DNA from: Hyperoplus lanceolatus
Lineage: Eukaryota > Chordata > Actinopteri > Uranoscopiformes > Ammodytidae
Direction of reading: 5' to 3'
Assembly: GCA_026929865.2 (NCBI GenBank)
Contig: CM049395.1
Span: 17,120,001-17,184,000, forward strand
Length of the DNA: 64,000 bases
Shown: positions 1 through 13,000 of the stretch, piece after piece
Layout: each line of letters starts with the position of its first letter
How positions within the stretch are numbered: the first letter of the stretch is position 1
The notes under the pieces: generated by a model
The model's database searches: none
Seen by the model: the letters and a program-made list of their open reading frames with translations, nothing else
What the model was told of the DNA's origin: nothing
Position numbers and translations under genes: made by a program

Positions 1-362
1 TGTCATAAGAGCATCAGAGCATCAGAGCCCTCGTCTTTTTTTTCTCCCCCCCTCGTCGTTGTTTTCACATGGCGATTAAACTAAACACTCACAAGGCACA
101 GACTACGTCACAGGTGCGCGCCCAGGAGACTCTGGTTGGGAGGGGTGAGTGAGTGAGTTGCCAATGCATGTAGTCTGAGGCAGAGAGCCACAGGAAAGAG
201 CGAGAGAAGCGAACACCAGCGAGTTTGCCAGTGGCGGCGGCGGCTAAAAAAAACACATTACGTGCCAATTTGTATTCGATGGTCGCGATAGGGTCATTTT
301 ATACATCCCCTGGAGCGCATCTCGCGATATATCGAATATATTCGATATATCGCCCAGCCCTA
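1..362. repeat. Right part of a DNA-transposon-like repeat ending in the GCGATATATCG palindrome
   Basis: The motif ATATCGCCCAGCCCTAG at about 346-362 is a familiar end of fish hAT-type repeats (in reverse, CTAGGGCTGGGCGATAT). The left end lies outside the window, so neither boundaries nor target duplication can be checked. Confidence 0.4.
324..353. repeat. 30-bp perfect palindrome
   Basis: Positions 324-353 read the same on both strands (GCGATATATCGAATA and its mirror). It lies at the inner edge of the repeat end described for 1-362. Confidence 0.9.
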
Positions 363-594
363 GTCTCAATAACTTACTGCGGTAATCGTTTGGACTAAAT
401 TGGCGAGTGTTAGCCTATATTTTAGCCCTGCACGTCACTCTCCGCTGATCACAGTGATGGTGCCGTGGAGACACCGTTCATGTTGTCTTCTAACTTTATA
501 ACTCGCTTGTGTTGTGGGTATTTTGACAGCAAATGTTATAGACTACGCATGTGTGAGGGTGGAGCCGTGACGTCAGCGTTATCAGGGGAAATGG

Positions 595-1231
595 TTTCGG
601 TGTTTACAGGAAACCAAAACCGTTAAGTTTTCCAAAAAATCCTCCCTGGGAGGTGCTCTCAAAAACCTGCGGTTTCATGCCTGCGTTTGCTGTTTTCCTG
701 TAAATGATATAGTGCAACCGCGGGAATTTTTCCGCGTTTGCACCGTTTCGTGTTGTCGTGTAAAGTGCCCCTAAAGCCTAGAACGTTTGGCTAGTGTGAC
801 CACGCCATCCGTATTCCAGCACGGAACAGCCCCATTAGTACAGATGCAAATGAGATGACACGTGCACACTCACGGATACGCAACCTGAGCTGGCTGACGT
901 AGTCCATTCGCGACCCTTCTTCCCCACAATAATTGTAAACAATGGCGGCAAGAGGTTCACGAGTGGGTTCCGGTGCGATCGCGAAGTGGAGAGTTTGCTA
1001 GAAATTTGTACCGGCGACAGTATTCAGTCGCAGCCATGGTCGCAGCTAAGACCCACAAAAATTCGGAGGTGTTTGGGGCAATCCGCGACTACTGTGTTCT
1101 CCATTGTTGTTCTACTAATTCCAGCAGCGAGTACGCTTGGTGATGACGTATGTATCGTATTACGACGTGATGACGTATGCATGATGGCACAATCGTGCCC
1201 GGGCCGCGGCCTTTGGGAGCAGTGTGACCAC
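595..1231. repeat. CpG-rich repetitive DNA flanking the hAT insertion
   Basis: This stretch (gaaaaccaaaaccgttaag..., gttttcctgtaaatg, cacggaacagcccc) has the look of old fish DNA-element sequence. Motifs CAGCACGGAACAG and CTAGTGTGA recur at 3751-3785 on the other side of the hAT element at 1232-3701. The hAT therefore seems to have jumped into an older repeat spanning roughly 780-1231 and 3710-3795. The family was not identified. Confidence 0.4.
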
Positions 1232-3701
1232 CAGGGCCGGCGGTAGCCAGAGGCCAGGGTGGGCCATGCCCACCCAACCAAAAAAAGATTTTTTTTTATT
1301 TATTTTTTTTATTTATTTTTTTTTAGGTGGAAGTCCAGATCCACTATCGGACGGACCTGTTCATTCGCTGTCCAAGAAAATGTCAAATAAAATTCAGACA
1401 ATTAATTAATACTAAAGAATATACCATTACCATGCATTGCTTCTAATTGTATTATTGGGTGGGCAGGACAGCCTGCCTCCAAGTTACCCACCCGTTTATA
1501 GTGGTCACTGGTCAGCAGAGCAAGCCCGAGGCATAAGCGGAATGAGCGGTTGTTTAGGGTCCCGACTGCCAGGGGGCCCCCCCATTTTTTTTTAATTTAT
1601 TTTTTTTTTTTTTTAGTTTGTGTGTTTGATATCAACATCATATTATGTAAATTTAAATTATCATACAATAAAAGGAATACAATGTTTTGGTAGATAGTTA
1701 TTATCTTAATAATTGAATCAGTTCATCTGGGAGATAATCCGAGGTTAACTGATCACATCACGTTCAAGTCCATGGCATGCACAGTGTGTATTGAGTTTAT
1801 TTAAAAATATTTGAAAATGGGGCTGCCCTCAGTTGCCCATGCACTGTGTATACCAGGGCTGTACAGTGCGACAGTTTTGATCGCATTTGCTACTGAAATT
1901 GATCACGTGCGATGATGAATACAAGTCCAGTCGCACCAGTGCTAATGAGCAGATGCTGTCTGTTTGAGACACAGAGGAGCTATGCAAAAATACTGCTTAG
2001 AGGGCTCTACATTAACACTCTCCAAATGCGGGTGAATGTAGTCTTAGGCGAGTAAGTTATTAAGTCTACCCTCCACTTTGGCTGGTGAAAGATGTGTGCT
2101 CGGTATCTGTGCTTGTGCGGCGATTATGGCGTCTAACTTCACCAACGGTTAAAACAGGAAGGAGACGGCTCTCTTTACATTAACGCAGTCAAGTTAGTGC
2201 GTGTGCAAACAGAATATTTCCTGTGCGCCTTTCATAATAAAAGTCGGTTACTAGCCAAATGCGAGTTGACTCTTATTTTGAAGCAGGTAAGAACAGTAAG
2301 TTAGCGCTTCACAGCCCTGCAGTCAACCATGGACCTATAAAGAAAGCAGTCAACAGCAGTAACTATCTATGATTTAAACAAAGATTGACACAACAACCTA
2401 TTTAACTTGGCCTAAATTGTACAACTATGTTTACTAATTTATTTAATAGGCTATATGTTCAATGTTTTAAAGTATGGTTTTCATTAAAAGTTTGTTATTA
2501 TTAGCCTAATATAATAATGATATGTTTATAAAAATATATAGGTATAGACATTATTTTTATAGTTCTATGGGGGGAAATAATTCTGAATCAGCAAAAAAAT
2601 TGCCATTGGCAGGTTAGACTCTTTTGTCTAAATTGCAATCAGTGCACCCCTATTAATTTTTCTACAATTATTACTGCACACCAGGATATCATATTCATTG
2701 AGAATCTCAAATAAAATCAAGATGACATGCTCAAAGGTAATTAGAGCTAAATGCAAGGGTTAGGGTCATGCAAGTTTTCGATCATATTTTGTGTGCTGCC
2801 AAATTTATTTTTGTGCTACTGAATTTTTTTGCTTGCTAGCACCAGTGCTACCACTTTAAAAAATAAGCGTACAGCCCTGTATACTGTAGTCTATAGCCTA
2901 TTTCAGCCTCGTCTGTGTAAAAAAAGATAACTGGACAACAGAGTTATTCTGCTTAGTTCCTCTCACTGCATTTAAATTAATTCATTATATTACAGAAAAA
3001 TATGTCCCGTAAAAGAAAAAGAGCACCAAGCCCATCACAGAGGACCCTGCATACTATTTTATTTCAAATGTATATTTCTATGGAAAATCCATGTGTCTTT
3101 CTTCAATAGCTTCTAATTCATCCGACCCAGTGTCTCCAAATTATTTGTTCACACAAAATTCCTCAGATTTAGCCTCTTAATCTTCCTCTCAAAGGGCACC
3201 AGATTCATGCATTTCACTTTAAAAAGGTAAAAAAAATCTCGTGGCCTCGGCTGGCTACTATTTTCACCCAGCTGGACATCAGAGGCAATAGTGGAAAGTA
3301 GTGTGTATAGTATATAGCTCTGGACTACCACCATCCAGGTTGCCCAGTCCCAAAGCTTTCTCTTCAATCAGTTCAGGCTGCCTACAGTTAATACTGCGAT
3401 TAAGAAAAATAGATACATTATGTTGTATATAATGTATATTATATGTTATTCATAAACATTTTGGGGAAAAAATGTGCAAGAATCAAATCTCCCACACAGC
3501 AACACTCAACGTTTATTTGCATATTGTGTTCTACACAATTCACAGTAAATGTGCCAAAAAGCAGACGCAGAGATCTTACAAGGGCAAAAAATTTCGGCTC
3601 GCGCGCCCTGCGGGCGCTCGCATCTTCGTTCTCCCTGAAAAGTGTGCCCACCTAAAATTTCTACAGGCCCACCCAAGTCTGACTTTCTAGAACCGGGCCT
3701 G
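1232..3701. mobile_element. Non-autonomous hAT transposon with 8-bp target duplication
   Basis: The ends are inverted repeats beginning CAGGGCCGG (left) and CAGGCCCGG (right, reverse complement), with GGGTGGGCC further in on both. The 8-bp sequence GTGACCAC sits immediately before (1224-1231) and after (3702-3709), the hallmark of a hAT insertion. No intact transposase is visible. The interior is T-rich and AT-rich and contains a second transposon at 1854-2879. Confidence 0.85.
1854..2879. mobile_element. Nested hAT-like transposon with 5-bp target duplication
   Basis: Terminal inverted repeats CAGGGCTGTAC and (reverse complement of the right end) CAGGGCTGTACGC are flanked by TATAC at 1849-1853 and 2880-2884. 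It lies inside the hAT at 1232-3701, so it is younger. Size (1026 bp), ends and duplication length resemble the element at 18255-19320. No transposase frame is visible. Confidence 0.75.
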
Positions 3702-3959
3702 GTGACCACGGGGCAGTGGGGGAGTGGGGAGGGGAGGGGGGATCTTCCTGCAGCACGGAACAGGCAAACTTGCCTAGTGTGAGTGCGCCCTTAGCCACAC
3801 CAGTGCCATTGCCAACAATGCTTTTTATATTCTTCCATGGTCCCCAGAGGATGTATCATAATATCTTTGGTGAGGCCTTTTTTTAGTGCAACATTTCTGT
3901 GGTTTTCAGTAAATCTTCTTGACAATCATTGAATACATTGTGATAATTTTGGTGCAGAC

Positions 3960-4260
3960 TAGGGTTGCAAAGGGGATGGAAGGTTTCCGGTAAATTTCCG
4001 TAAACTTTCTGGAAACTTTCCACCAGAACGTTGAACATATTTATTTGTAAGTAGAACTTTATCAAGTTTTGATTATTTTATGAACAATCAATAATTTCAC
4101 TGAACAACAAAAAGAGGAATGTTGAGTAAAATATAACTCATCTGTCTGACCCACCCCATTCAATAAATTAAGTAAATTGCCCCCCTTGTTATGGAGGAAT
4201 GCACAGTGCATGTAGGGGGCGTGGCCTCAGTACAGTTTATATCCAAAAACCAGCAAAAAT
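3960..4260. repeat. Probable old DNA-element fragment (AGGGTTGCAAAGGGG)
   Basis: The stretch starting AGGGTTGCAAAGGGG and including TTTCCGGTAAATTTCCG resembles a common fish repeat. The ends and any target duplication were not found. Confidence 0.35.
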
Positions 4261-5017
4261 AGAAATTCAGGGTCTTTTTTTATTACAGCCTGTTTATATA
4301 TATATATATATAGATGTAAATACTCTGCAAGTTAATTGCTCAAATCTGGGGACGCGGTGACTTTGCCAGCAGCACTAATATGAGTATTCAATCAGACAAA
4401 TGTTGTAGACAAAGCCAATGTTTGACTTATTATTGGTCTACTTTTACTTCTTCAGTTTGATAAGTAGTAATAAAATTGAAATAGAAATTTCCTCTGTGTG
4501 ACTCTGCTTTACTGGGCAAATGAGGCCACTGCTTCATAAGTGAGCAAATTGGTAAGTTCCACTTCTCTTGGCTCAGTCCTCTGCCCTGCGGTCCCATGTG
4601 CCTCCTGTCTTTTTATATCACTTTTACTTCCCATCATGTTGCCAGTAGCTGGAGGAGTAGTCTCTTGACTAATACATGTTGTTCTTTCATCAGCGAGTGC
4701 ATATGTCTCCACAGGTAAAGCCTCACTTGCTCTCTGAAAACACTTCTGTTTGAAAAAGCAATGTGTACGTTCTGCTTCCATTATAATTCATAGCTCCTGA
4801 TGAGGGATGTGAGATGAAAGTTAAGACTGCTTCATGTGCAGCTTTTACAGATGTTTTTCATGTAAAAAAAAATAGTAATTATTCTCGTCTTTCCCTCTTT
4901 CAGGATGTGTGTGTCAAAATGTGGGCTGATCAGCATTTCCTGGTGACATTTAATGGAAAATACATGTTGTGTTAAGCTTTTAAGGTGAACTACAAATGTG
5001 TTTTACATGCATATATA

Positions 5018-5916
5018 CACTGCCCGGCCCAAAAATAATTTGCACACTAAAATATTTAATTTGACCATATTTCGCTTTGATTATGACAAGTATTCGCCGC
5101 AGCACATTTTGATATGCTTTTTTGGGGGGCATATAAGGTTTCTGAACCAAGGTTACTGCCCAACTGAAGCAACCCCAGATCATACTGTACACTGCCCCCA
5201 CAGGATTGTACAGTAGGCACTAGACATGATGGAAGCATCACTTCATCCACCTCTTCTTAACCTGATGCGCCCCCATCCCTTTTGAACAGGGTCAATTTGG
5301 TCTCATTATACCACACAACCTGTTTCCATTTCTCCAGGGCCCAATCTTTATGCTCCCTAGCAAATTGAAGCATTTATTCCTGATAAGACCGACTGATAAG
5401 TGTTTTTCTTAAGGTTCCCTTCGCATTGTGATTGTGGAAATGCTATTACTCTTACTCTTACTCTCACTATTAGACATTGCCCTGGGTTCTACTGTCGTTT
5501 TTTATATTTTGATTCCACCAAATGTTTGAAGTGATCTCCCATCACGATCATTAAAGATTTTTTTAAGATTACATTTCTTCCTCACAGATCACCACTATCT
5601 ATCCAGGTTTTATTAATACATTGGACAGTTCTTAACCCGATTTTAGGAAGTTTCAGTAGTCTCTTTAGTAGTTTTCTTTGTTTGGTTTAGGCCGATAATT
5701 TGAACCTTCTGAAACCGAGTAAAATCCTGTCCATGACCACAGCATATGTCTGCTGACATGGTTGTTTAGGAAATAAGAAGATATTCACTGCATCAGTTAG
5801 GGATAACTTGTTCCAAACAGTAACATATTTATCACTGCAGCTTTTGACCGATGGAGGGTTCTTACATATTTGCGTAGTACAATCCAGGTGGTGACTTTTT
5901 TTTCTGCAGGGCAGTG
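5018..5916 (-). mobile_element. Decayed Tc1-like DNA transposon
   Basis: The ends form imperfect inverted repeats: CACTGCCCGGCCCAAAAA on the left and CACTGCCCTGCAGAAAAAAA as reverse complement of the right. A TA lies before the left end (5016-5017). Read on the minus strand, the interior carries recognisable Tc1 transposase remnants such as MIWGCFSW (about 5155-5180) and the region complementary to the typical TTCCCTTCGCATTGTG stretch. The frame is broken many times and no open reading frame over 75 codons remains. It is an old copy. Confidence 0.85.
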
Positions 5917-6458
5917 AATATTTATTGATATACAGTTATTTGTCATTTACATGCATTGGCATAGGCCTGTAATGTAAAAGAGTTGTATGGCAAGCGGCTT
6001 CTTTGTTTGACAATGACTGTTTCCAGTGAGATCCTGGCTTACTCATGGCTCCAAAGAGATTGTAGGTCGTGGATGACTGACTTCATCACAGCCTAGTTTC
6101 CTCCCTGTATTATTTATGTGTGGTTACGCTTTCTTGAAAGCACAATTAGTGGCCAAAACTGAGGAGATTTGCCTAGAAACTGAGTGCCTTTTGCCAGCTG
6201 GTGGTCTACAATAGATGTCAGGTGTTCCTGTTTGTGTGATTACCCTGAGCTTCAAAGAGAATGGCACTGTGGTTTTAGTGAAGGAATCAGGCCAGTGTGT
6301 GCAGTCAGTGTTTGAAAACAATAAGCCTAGGCTTTTACTACCTGAAAGGGAATTAATTAATTTTATTTCTTTTTTCTTTTTCTTTTCTGTGATCAAATCG
6401 GATGAGGCATTTGTTTGCAGTTGTAGCTTAATCTCCTCAATGATACGGCTCATTCCTC

Positions 6459-9400
6459 ATGTTTAAAAAAGATATGACAAATATCACAAAATGCACCATT
6501 GGAACAATTACACTATCAGATCATGCAAAGCTCACCATAAAAGTGAACCTGAATTCAAACAAAGGGAAATACTTATGGAGAATGAATAACTCGCTCCTTC
6601 AAAATGGAGACCTAAAAGATACAGTCAAAAAAACCTTAAAGGAATATTTGGAATTTAATGACACGGAAGACATTAATAGTATAATACTATGGGAAGGAGC
6701 AAAAGCCGTTTTAAGGGGTGAACTAATACGATACTCCTCCTTAAAGAAAAAACAAAGAGAACAACTTAAAACAGAACTTGAAATACAAATAAAAGCTCTG
6801 GAAGATAAACATAAAAAATCACTCGATATGAAATTAAACAAACTGCTAAAGAAGAAACGTGGTGAATTAGATAAATTGTTGACACAAGAAGTAGAGAAAT
6901 CAATACTACTTACGAAACAGAAACACTATGATGGAGGACCAAAATCAATCAAAATGTTAGCTTATAGACTGAAGAATCAAAAAAGTAAATCTTATATAAC
7001 TCAATTAAAGGATGACACATCTAAAGTTATAACAAACAAAAATGAAATTGCAGAAGCATTTGCGGCATACTATGAAGAACTGTACAAAGATGAAACAGAC
7101 AAAACAAACTCGATAAGAACTGAATTATATCTTGAGAAACTAAATTTAAAACAAGTCTCATCATTGCAAAACACTAATCTCATTAAAAGAATAACGGAAG
7201 AGTAAATATCACAACAAATTAAGAAACTAAAAACAGAAAAGGCTCCAGGAGACGATGGGTACACCAATGAATTCTATAAAGAGTTCAGAGAATTATTGGT
7301 GCCTCTATTACTAAAAGCCTATAACTTTGCCTTAGAATCAGGTATGTGGGCATCAACATGGAACTCATCTGTGATCACAGTTATTCATAAAGATGGAAAA
7401 GAAAAAATGGATAGATCCTCTTATAGACCAATATCATTATTAAATACAGACCAAAAAATATTAACTTCTATCATAGCAAATAGACTTAAGGACATCCTGC
7501 CAGATCTAATTGATAGTGACCAAACTGGTTTTATCTGTAATAGATTCCTATCTGACAATGTAAGACGTACTCTTAACATAATTGACTTTTCCCAAAAACA
7601 TAATAAGGATTTACTATTATTAACACTAGACGCGGAAAAAGCTTTTGATAGAGTAATGTGGCCATACATTTTCAAAACAGCAAAAGCTTTTGGATTTCAC
7701 AGCACTTTCATCTCATGGTTAGAATTAATGTACAAAAACCCAGTTGCTCAAGTGAGAGTCAACGGTACCCTATCAAGACGCTTTCACATTCATAAGGGAA
7801 CTAGGCAAGGGGACCCAATGTCAGCGTTGATCTTTGCTATGTGTATGGAACCTCTTGCTGAAGCAATCAGGCAACAAGACAACATAAAGGGATTAACTAT
7901 AGGGCAAGAATCTCATAAATTAGCATTGTATGCAGATGACATTATTTTATATATTACCTCCCCTGAATACTCACTCCCAGAACTAATGGAAACAATAAAA
8001 GAATACAGTGACCACTCAGGATACAAAATTAATGAAAATAAATATGAGTCTATATGCATAGGTAAACAACTGACAGATTACTCTAAAGGAAATCTCAGAT
8101 TTAAGTGGAACCAAGATAAACTGAAATATTTAGGAATAATAATCCATAAAGATTTAAGTAAAGTTCACAAAGTTAATTATCAGAATCTAGAGAACAAAAT
8201 CAAACAGGATCTGAACAGGTGGAAAACTATACCGGACTCTCTTTTTAGTAGAGTAGACACAATTAAAATGATGATACTCCCACAATTCCTTTTCCTTTTT
8301 CAGAATCTACCAACATCAATTCCTTCCCAAAGTTTTAAAAGATGGAATGGCATAATAACTAAGTTCATATGGAATAACAAAAGGAAAAGGGTCAAATTTA
8401 AAACATTAATAAAATCGAAAGAACATGGTGGACTAGCACTTCCAGACCTCCAAACCTATTTCCATGCCACACAAATAAATAACATAATGAAATGGACTAA
8501 CGATAATATTAAAGCGAAGTGGCTTTCGATAGAAAAGGAACAAACTCCATTTTCAATAAAAACATTACCATTCATTGATAGAAAAGATATGACACAACTG
8601 AAAGGACAAAATATATGGATTAACAATACTTTATGTAATTGGAAACAAATTTGTAAAAAATATAATATAAATAAGGAATTACTCTATCTCAGAGAAATGG
8701 CATGGGATCCAGATTTCAAACCAAACAAAATGGACAGTGTCTTAAAAGTCTGGTCCTTAAAAGGACTACAAATATATTCACAAATAATAACTAAGTATGA
8801 AGTAAATTCCTTTGATGATATTTTAAAGAAATATGAATTAGTCCAGTCAAATTTCTACAAATATTTACAGCTTAGAAACTATATAAAAACCTTTCAAAAA
8901 GGAGCAGGCATCCACGAGCAGCACCCCTTAGTAAAATTTATGATTAAAAATTATAATATTGACATCAAGAATACACTTTCCAAAATATATAAAATATTAC
9001 AAGAAAAGAATGAAACTCAAGACACGGTGGCATTGAAGTGGAACTTAGAATTAGGGGGACAGTTAAAAGAAGAGGACTGGGAAAACATTTATAAAACAAT
9101 ACATAAAACAACAAACTCTAGGTTTTGGAGGGAATACACATGGAAAATATACACAAGATTCTTTATCACACCAAAAATACAATCAAAGTTTAGGACATTA
9201 AATTCATCAGATTGTTGGAGAAACTGTGGGGAAAATAACGCAGACCATTCACATGTTTTCTACTTTTGCCCATCACTAAAGACCTTCTGGCAACTGATTG
9301 CAAATTCTATTATGAAAATTTTCCAAATTAACCAGGTACCTGAACCAAAATGTTTAATTTTAGGTGTAACACCAGCGGTACTCATATCAGAAAGAGACAA

Positions 9401-9605
9401 ATACTTATTTAGGATACTTAGGATAGCAGCAATGAAACAGATAACAAGGAACTGGCTAAAACCTGGTCCACCATCTTTTAAAAACTGGAAGTCAAACGTA
9501 AATAATATTTTAGAAATGGAAATAATTACCTATAAAATTAGAAACCTGGAAACTGAGTGTTCGATACGATGGAATAAATGGTTAACATATATGGATTGTA
9601 ATTAA
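6459..9605 (+). pseudogene. L1 ORF2 fragment: end of endonuclease, reverse transcriptase, C-terminal Cys/His domain
   Basis: One frame runs from 6459 to the stop at 9603-9605, interrupted by a single in-frame TAA at 7203-7205. Before it come 248 codons with the endonuclease SDH motif and a Lys-rich linker. After it come APGDDGYTNEFY (about 7241), RPISLLNTDQKILTSIIANR, DQTGFI, LDAEKAFDRV and GTRQGDPMSALIF. The catalytic YADD lies at 7929-7940, followed by the L1-typical KYLGI and thumb regions. Near the C-terminus, CWRNCGENNADHSHVFYFC is the L1 Cys/His motif. Order and spacing match the L1 clade. Length after truncation is about 1048 codons. Confidence 0.93.
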
Positions 9606-9766
9606 ACTAGTATTATTAATAACCTGAAGAAAGTCGTGAAGAGCTGGAAGAGTTTAACTCGTCTGTATATACTTTCTGGTTTCCTTTTTATTTTTATCTA
9701 TTTTATTTTTATTTTTATTTTTATTTTTTTTATATGTAGTACTGATGAATATATTTTGGCCTAGGC

Positions 9767-9920
9767 ATGTGCGGATGTACGTGTACATATGTGTGTATAT
9801 ATGTGTATGTGTGTATATATGTATGTGTGTGTGTATGTATGTATGTATATGTATATGTATGTGTATGTGTGTGTATATGTATGTATGTGTATGTATATGT
9901 ATATATATATATATATAATT
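9767..9920. repeat. TG/TA-rich microsatellite in the L1 tail
   Basis: Alternating TGTGTG, TGTATG and TATATA units fill this interval, inside the 3' end of the L1. The open frames over it are simple-sequence artefacts. Confidence 0.9.
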
Positions 9921-10089
9921 TATCATTACTACATGTTGTTGTTTTTGTTTATTTATTTACTTATTCATTTATTTATATTGAAAAAAAATGTTTGTAGGAT
10001 GATGTAAATGTAAAAATAACTTATCAGAAATACTATATGATCCTACAATAAAGTATAAAAAAAAAAAAAAAAAAAAATGATACGGCTCA

Positions 10090-13000
10090 ATTTAAATGCT
10101 CCCCAATCATGTGAATGTATGCTAATTATCAGACTCTGTATTGCAGTTGTTTGGACTGGTTGAAATTCTGCTGTTCCAAAATTCATTATTTACATTAATT
10201 AACATAGTGAAGAATACAAGTCACTGGTGCTGTGGGTCTTTTCTCTAACTTTTCTCAACTAGGCGTAAGTGGTGCTGAAAGAGGCACCGACCAGATTCAG
10301 CGAGAATTGTAATCTCCACTGGCCTTCGACCTCAGTAACTCACCAAAGATGTTCACAGGGTTTGGCCCTGGTGTCAGAAAGAATTACATAATTGAAGCTA
10401 GAACGCTTAACTCAGCCAACTAGTAGCACTTCAGCAAAGATTCCTTTTTACTTAATAATGGCTCCCGGTGTCTGAATGGCACTTTCACTTTTCAAGGCAA
10501 ATGTTTTCTTTGGTTAAGATTGTGAGAAATGTGTTGCTTTTCCTATGCTTAATCATGGAAATATCAAGGTGGAAATACCTATAATTTTTCAGAAGTTATA
10601 CGATCAACATGGTCCAACTTAGATAAATTACAGCCTTTTCAAACGAGGGATGGTAAACTCACATTAGATAAATATTATTGATTACATTTTGATTCAGGTT
10701 GCCACAATTGGATTGCTGAACGATTATCAAAGCATCTTGATGTACCAAAACCATAGTTTACCACATGTGTCCTTTTTGTTTCACAACATTCACAGTAGAC
10801 CAGTAATTATATTATTATATACTGCTTGTATACTGCTAAAGGTATGAAGTATTGTTTGCTCAATCAACCCCCTTTTACTCTGATATCTGATATTATATAG
10901 CTATTTTTTGTACACTACACTGCACTGGTGTGCAATCTGATCTGAATTAAGGACCCTACTTCCAACCAGGGGTAATGTAACTCCTTACTGTGCTATATAA
11001 AAATAAACATAGGCCTCTTAGTGTAATTTGTGTTAAACCAGTATTCAAACTGACTACCAAACTTGTCATAAAGACGAGCAAAGTAAATGGGAAAGAAAGC
11101 ATGAGAAGGCACACTAAAATCAGTGTGAGAAAGAGAGCTAAGGGTGCTTATGTTATTGCTGGAACCTAATGCAGAAAGAAGCACTAGAAAAAAAAATGGT
11201 TTAGCAGTCATGTATATTGATTGAACTAATGTTGCAAACACAATTCTGTTTTTCCTGTAACAGCAGTCTGAAATCAAACCATTTTAGAAACAATGATATC
11301 TGTGTTACACATAACATGAGAATGTATCCAGATCAAAGATACTTTTGACTGGTTGAACATGCTCAGTCTAACTGGTAGGCTGCACTATATAGGTTTTTAA
11401 CTGTCTTTTGACCTGTGGGGCCTTTGGCTCCCTTATATCTCCTTTGTTCACTGTGTTTCTATACTTTATACTTGTTATGCATGGTTAACAAGCTTGTATT
11501 CAGGTCATTTTTTGTGACATTAGTTGTAATTTATTCATCATTTCCACATGTTGATAGTCGTAGCTGTTAAAACATGTCACTCGTGCTTGGAGTCAAGTTA
11601 GGGCACTTGTGTTGCTGACTTAAGTATGGTGTGCAACAAATAGTTGAAGTGTAATTTGGTCAGCTATGTTTTAGCTCCAAACCGCCCACATGAGTACAGC
11701 CAAGACAGGTGTCTCAGTATGACACTGTAGTGTAATCCTTTGGTAATCCTCATCCAAGGTCAGTGCTCAGTTTCTTAATCCCAACTCTAATAAACAAGTT
11801 AAAACTGAAGTTAATGTGTCCAGTAAAAAAGTGCAGCATGTGTCTGCCTGCCACGGGCGAGTTATTGTGTGAACTGGAAATGCAGGCACAGTTTCCCTCT
11901 CTGTCAGCATAGTGAGGTATGCTCGACACCACTCCAAGATTCATAAGATTTTTTGTCAGCCAGTTAAACATTATTCTTCCCAGCTTGGCTTTCTCAAGGA
12001 GCTGGCATGGGGTTTTAGTTAGAAGAAGGTTTGCTTGACACTCAGGCATTGTGGTTTTGGGCAAGAATTTTCAATCCGTTTGTAAAGTCTTGCGAGGAGG
12101 GGAGAAATCATGGAATTTGGCATCGGGTAGAGATTTGTGTAATCTGACAAGTTGTGTAGTTCTGTGTTTTTTTCGAAAACCCCGGACAAGACGTCAGACA
12201 TTTCACTGTGGGTTTACATTCTGCAACCCCGGGGTAAAAATCCTTTTGTTCACTCATGCATTGATAGAACTTGGAAATAGACCACCACTGTTCATGCAGA
12301 TTGCCCACAGTTCCCATTTACTTTGTGATCATATTATAATTGTTTTATACCATTACACAGTGAATGGTTATTTTACTGTTTAGTGGGATAAGACTGGTGG
12401 CTTGTCACTTTTATTTTTGACAATTGAAATTAAATACAGATTTTAAGTGGTATTATCACAGATGCAAGTGGGATTATCACAGATGCATTCTTCATTTTAA
12501 GAGTGCCAACAGTTTGATCAACAGAAAATTCATCTTCTACTACTTCGATGAGCCATTGAATTGCTGTCACTTTCAGAGAAAAAAATTGTTTGGTATAACT
12601 GATTATACTGGGGGACTGTTGCTTGAACAACAACACATTTGATGACATTTGTCTATAGACCTACACCTATGCATGAAACTTACACATAGGGCTCAGAGTT
12701 TATTGAGGAGCACTGCCTTCTGCCGGCTTGCCAAAAGAGAGATGGAAACTGATAATGAGAATGTCATAATAGAGGGCTAACAAGTTCATGAAGAAAGGGT
12801 AGTTACTTCCTCCTAGCCATTAATGTCACATAACCTTGGTCACAAATATACCCAAAATGTCAAGTCTCAAAATGCCTACACAAATAGTTTTCAGTTTGAG
12901 GAGTTGAGTCAATTTAGAGAAGGCTCTGCATGAACGTGTTTGCACCTTTCACTGTTTGCTGTCACTCTGATGGAGGTGTTCGTTGTCTGGACTTGTCTGC

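Larger units (their letters stand above)
6453..10076 (+). mobile_element. 5'-truncated L1-clade LINE with perfect 13-bp target duplication
   Basis: A non-LTR retrotransposon is bounded by ATGATACGGCTCA at 6440-6452 and 10077-10089. It ends in AATAAA (10047-10052) and a poly(A) tail of about 20. It begins near the end of the endonuclease domain (TLSDHAKL contains the SDH motif), so the endonuclease and ORF1 are missing. The reverse transcriptase and C-terminal region follow. The tail between 9675 and 9930 is simple sequence (TTTTA and TGTA repeats). The perfect duplication and almost open frame indicate a fairly recent insertion into the znf609 intron, in sense orientation. Confidence 0.93.

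Noticed and set aside
9654-10007. Tyr/Val/Cys or His/Ile-rich open frames
   Set aside because: They arise from TG/TA simple repeats in the L1 tail.
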